The notes beneath the pieces are model-generated. The model searched no databases. It worked only from the letters and a program-made list of their open reading frames with translations, and was not told the DNA's origin. A program made the translations under genes and the position numbers. Positions 6,565 through 8,808 of a stretch of DNA of 8,808 bases are shown here, piece after piece. The stretch is from an uncultured beta proteobacterium (lineage in GTDB: Bacteria; Pseudomonadota; Gammaproteobacteria; Burkholderiales; Burkholderiaceae_C). Every line of letters begins with the position of its first letter. Within the stretch, counting starts at the first letter, position 1. The stretch is from contig CAISIP010000057.1 of NCBI GenBank assembly GCA_903885415.1, forward strand, positions 1-8,808. Reading direction: 5' to 3'.

Positions 6565-7251
6565 CTACATCAGCATCGTGTTTCTGATGAGGCCGACGGC
6601 CAGGCCTTCTATTTCGAAGGGGTCGCCGGGCTGTACCACGATCGTCTGGTAGTCCGGGTTTTCCGGGTGCAGTTCGATCACGTTCTTGTTGCGCTTGAAG
6701 CGCTTGACGGTCACTTCGTCTCCAAGTCGGGCGACGACGATCTGGCCATTCTTGGCGTCTTTGGCCGACTGCACCGCCAGCAGATCGCCGTCCATGATGC
6801 CGGCGTCGCGCATCGACATTCCGCGCACCTTGAGCAGGTAGTCCGGCTTGCGCTGGAACAGGCTGTTTTCCACATAGTAGGTCTGGTCTATATGCTCCTG
6901 CGCCAGAATCGGCGAGCCCGCCGCGACGCGGCCGATTAGCGGTAGCGCGAGCTGTGCCAGGCTTTGCAGCGGCAGTGAGAACTGCTTGATCCGTGATTCA
7001 TTGATAGACCTTAGCGCCTCGCTGCGCAAACGGATTCCGCGCGATGTTCCGCTGACCAGTTCGATCACGCCTTTGCGCGCCAGTGCCTGCAAATGCTCCT
7101 CGGCCGCATTGGCCGACTTGAAACCCAACTCAGTGGCAATTTCGGCCCGGGTCGGGGGCGCACCGGTGCGCGCAATGGCGCTCTGGATCAAGTCCAGAAT
7201 CTGTTGCTGGCGCGCGGTAAGCTTCACTTGGAAGTGTGGCATGTCGATCAT
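6565..7251 (-). CDS. lexA: LexA, SOS-response repressor and self-cleaving protease
   Basis: Encodes 228 residues. The N-terminal winged helix-turn-helix (LTARQQQILDLI at 11-22, then PPTRAEIATELGF at 32-44 and a recognition helix near 46-60) is joined to a C-terminal S24 peptidase domain. The Ala-Gly cleavage site is VAAGSP (Ala111-Gly112). The catalytic Ser146 lies in RGMSM and the Lys183 in TVKRF. All residues for RecA*-stimulated self-cleavage are present. ATG 7251 is favoured because AAGGAG sits 7 bases upstream; another ATG three codons later is less well placed, and a 26-residue in-frame extension has no support. The short N-terminal MIDMPHFQV before KLTARQQQ is slightly longer than in many LexAs. 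Two LexA boxes lie 67-102 bases upstream, so autoregulation is expected. Confidence 0.97.
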   Translation of the reverse strand: MIDMPHFQVKLTARQQQILDLIQSAIARTGAPPTRAEIATELGFKSANAAEEHLQALARKGVIELVSGTSRGIRLRSEALRSINESRIKQFSLPLQSLAQLALPLIGRVAAGSPILAQEHIDQTYYVENSLFQRKPDYLLKVRGMSMRDAGIMDGDLLAVQSAKDAKNGQIVVARLGDEVTVKRFKRNKNVIELHPENPDYQTIVVQPGDPFEIEGLAVGLIRNTMLM

Positions 7252-7317
7252 GGCATCTCCTTTGGGCCTCGGCCCGTTGGTGGGTGTTCCAATGTTTGCA
7301 AAGTCCCAGCCTTGGAA

Positions 7318-7333
7318 CTGTTTTAACATCCAG
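7318..7333. promoter_or_regulatory. LexA box 1 (lexA-proximal)
   Basis: The site CTGTTTTAACATCCAG has the form CTGT-N8-CCAG, one base from the classical CTGT-N8-ACAG. It starts 67 bases upstream of the lexA ATG and is flanked by AA and TA. It is the first unit of an imperfect 19-base direct repeat (7316-7334 and 7335-7353). E. coli lexA likewise has two adjacent boxes, one of them, from memory, ending in CCAG. Confidence 0.7.
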
Positions 7334-7336
7334 TAA

Positions 7337-7352
7337 CTGTATTTTTAACCAG
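7337..7352. promoter_or_regulatory. LexA box 2 (asparaginase-proximal)
   Basis: The site CTGTATTTTTAACCAG has the form CTGT-N8-CCAG with an AT-rich centre and is the better match to the enterobacterial consensus. It lies 86 bases upstream of lexA and only 20 bases upstream of the asparaginase ATG. On the minus strand a plausible sigma-70 promoter for lexA (TTGCAA at 7369-7364, 17 bases, AAAAAT at 7346-7341) overlaps it, so LexA bound here would block its own promoter. That promoter is a moderate match only. Confidence 0.75.
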
Positions 7353-7372
7353 TTTTTTGAAATTTGCAAGCC

Positions 7373-8392
7373 ATGCGCCAAAAAAGCCGAAAAAAACTGT
7401 GGGTGCTAGGTACCGGTGGGACCATTGCAGGCCTGTCCGCCAATGCGCACGACAACCTGGGATATGGGTCCGCCCAGATCGGTGTCGCGCAGTTGGCCGG
7501 AGCGGTGGCGCCAGCGATAACGCAGCGTTGGGAGGTGCTGACCGAGCAGGTGGCGCAGATGGACAGCAAGGACATGGACTTCGATGTCTGGGCGCTATTG
7601 GCAGGGCGCTGTCAGCATTACCTGTCGCAGGAGGACGTCGCCGGCTTGGTGGTGACCCATGGCACCGATACGCTGGAGGAAACCGCCTATTTCCTGCACC
7701 GCGTGCTCGGGGCCGAGGGCGTCGCCCACAAGCCGGTGGTCTTGACCGGTGCCATGCGCCCGGCCTCGTCGATGGCGTCCGACGGGCCGCAGAACCTGCG
7801 CGACGCATTGGCGGTGGCAGCGGATCCCGCCGCATCGGGTGTCTTGGTGGTATTTGCTGGCAAGGTGCACGGCGCTGTGCAGGTGCAAAAGGTTCACCCC
7901 TATCGGCTGGACGCCTTTGACTCTGGCGAATCAGGTCCGATCGGTTTTGTGGAGGAGGGCATGCTGCGCTTGGCCGCCATCGGCTGCAGGCCGGCGCGGC
8001 CGGTCGCTTCCATGCCGTTGCCGGCGCTGCAAGGGTCCGGCGCAGGATGGCCCCGGGTCGAAATCATCATGGCCCATGCGGGTGCCAGTGCCCGCCTGAT
8101 CGACGCGCTGCTGTCAGAGACCCCGGAGGATCCCTTGCGCGGCGTTGTGGTCGCAGCCACAGGCAATGGGACGCTGCACAAGGCGCTGGAAGCCGGACTG
8201 CTGCGCGCGCGGGACGCTGGCGTGCGGGTGGTGCGCGCTACCCGTTGCAGTCAGGGTCGCGTCCTGGCAGGTGCGACGGACGCGATTCCCGACTCGCTGG
8301 GGCTTTCGCCGCTAAAGGCGCGCATTGCGATGGTGCTGGACCTTTTGCAGATTGCTCCTGCGGCCGCGGGGTCGGTGCGACCGTTGCCGTAA
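7373..8392 (+). CDS. Asparaginase family protein, cytoplasmic
   Basis: Encodes 339 residues of the bacterial type I/II asparaginase family (L-asparagine to L-aspartate and ammonia). Both catalytic triads can be placed: Thr17 in GTGGTIAG (13-20), Thr98 and Asp99 in THGTDTLEET (95-104), and Lys173 aligned with E. coli AnsB Lys162. Ser65 in MDSKDM matches the substrate-binding Ser58. GAMRP (126-130) and DGPQNL (137-142) are also typical. The basic start MRQKSRKKLWVLG lacks a hydrophobic signal peptide, so it is cytoplasmic, unlike secreted AnsB. The ATG at 7373 has only a weak GCAAG upstream; a TTG three codons earlier is less likely. It is divergent from lexA with a 121-base gap. Glutaminase side activity, or a different amide substrate, cannot be excluded. 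Confidence 0.88.
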   Translation: MRQKSRKKLWVLGTGGTIAGLSANAHDNLGYGSAQIGVAQLAGAVAPAITQRWEVLTEQVAQMDSKDMDFDVWALLAGRCQHYLSQEDVAGLVVTHGTDTLEETAYFLHRVLGAEGVAHKPVVLTGAMRPASSMASDGPQNLRDALAVAADPAASGVLVVFAGKVHGAVQVQKVHPYRLDAFDSGESGPIGFVEEGMLRLAAIGCRPARPVASMPLPALQGSGAGWPRVEIIMAHAGASARLIDALLSETPEDPLRGVVVAATGNGTLHKALEAGLLRARDAGVRVVRATRCSQGRVLAGATDAIPDSLGLSPLKARIAMVLDLLQIAPAAAGSVRPLP

Positions 8393-8425
8393 ATCGCTCA
8401 AACGGGGCGACTCGGTCGTCGGTGT

Positions 8426-8808
8426 TCAGCCGATGGCCTGTCCCAGCCATGGCTTGTTGGGCCGCAATAGGTCGTAGCCGAGGACGGCCCCGAGCAGCAG
8501 AAGGGCTTGCCCTGAAGCTTGTGTGGCACCGAGGTTTAGTGCCACACGGACATCCGAGAAATGCAGGCGCTCGACATTCTGGAGGGAGTCGACTGGCTCG
8601 GGTGCCCCTATCGGGCTTACACAATAGCCGTATTCAGTTTCTGCTAAAAATGGAAGTCCGATCGGATGGCGCTGTAGCAGACGCTATCGATTCCCAAGCC
8701 GCCATCGATGGTCTCGTTAACCGTGCGGCTTTCAAAACTATGGTTGGCACTGCTACCTAGCCGCAGAATCGGTTGAGAATCCGCTGCGTCTCCCGGGATG
8801 GTGATGCA
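8426..8808 (-). pseudogene. Frameshifted, C-terminally cut remnant of an RTX/calcium-binding-type protein
   Basis: Read from the right edge on the minus strand, one frame runs open from 8808 to a TAG at 8646-8644. It includes VNETIDGGLGIDSVCYS, like the GGxGxDxxxYS repeats that precede the C-terminal region of hemolysin-type calcium-binding proteins. The reading continues in another frame from about 8650 to the TGA at 8428-8426, with SLQNVERLHFSDVRVAL, then SGQALLLLGAVLGYDLL and NKPWLGQAIG. Both halves belong to one family pattern as I recall it (large secreted proteins of freshwater Burkholderiales). One extra base in the A5 run at 8646-8650 would join them. The family normally continues past WLGQAIG, but here a stop follows and the asparaginase gene ends 33 bases away. 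The 5' part lies outside the window. A sequencing error at the homopolymer is possible. Confidence 0.65.
8521..8547. other. Perfect 9-base inverted repeat
   Basis: GTGTGGCAC (8521-8529) and GTGCCACAC (8539-8547) are exact reverse complements separated by 9 bases. No T-run follows, so it is a weak candidate terminator for the asparaginase gene, whose stop is 128 bases upstream. It lies within the coding remains of the RTX-type remnant and may simply be a by-product of that sequence. Confidence 0.35.

Noticed and set aside
8047..8760. 237-codon plus-strand open frame running through the asparaginase end
   Set aside because: Its first half is the asparaginase gene in another frame and its second half is antisense to the RTX-type remnant.

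Overview
The window looks like chromosomal DNA from a GC-rich betaproteobacterium, most likely order Burkholderiales. I base this on protein resemblance recalled from memory: the LexA type, the small protein behind lexA, a Burkholderiales-style conserved protein ending in a Gly/His-rich tail, and a D-2-hydroxyacid dehydrogenase of a type common in that order. No database was searched. I see no rRNA, tRNA, CRISPR array, insertion sequence or phage gene.

Layout. Positions 1-430 hold no gene I can name; they contain a short AATGTC triplet repeat and a hairpin. A plus-strand gene (481-1113) encodes a conserved protein resembling the DUF6806 family. It converges on a run of minus-strand genes covering 1247-7251. 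In transcription order these are lexA (7251-6565), a small conserved protein (6522-6238), a D-2-hydroxyacid dehydrogenase (6158-5151), a Crp/Fnr-type regulator (5092-4373), an APH-fold phosphotransferase (4360-3275), an acyl-CoA dehydrogenase (3228-1954) and a Nu-class glutathione transferase (1951-1247). Gaps between neighbours are 42, 79, 58, 12, 46 and 2 bases, so the last four or five genes are probably one operon, and read-through from lexA cannot be excluded. Divergent from lexA is a cytoplasmic asparaginase-family gene (7373-8392). The right edge holds the frameshifted, C-terminally cut remnant of an RTX/calcium-binding-type protein on the minus strand.

How the genes may work together. 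The phosphotransferase and acyl-CoA dehydrogenase look like separate-gene counterparts of the two halves of animal ACAD10/ACAD11. They also resemble the kinase/dehydrogenase pair of bacterial levulinate (Lva) catabolism. The dehydrogenase has Asp where ordinary acyl-CoA dehydrogenases carry the catalytic Glu. This suggests breakdown of 4-hydroxyacyl-CoAs through a phosphorylated intermediate. A glutathione transferase two bases downstream, plus an in-line Crp-type regulator and a hydroxyacid dehydrogenase, fit a regulated hydroxy-acid or lipid-peroxide salvage operon. That whole-operon reading is inference.

The lexA/asparaginase intergenic region carries two tandem LexA boxes of form CTGT-N8-CCAG, repeated every 19 bases. 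They explain lexA autoregulation and could also affect the asparaginase gene.
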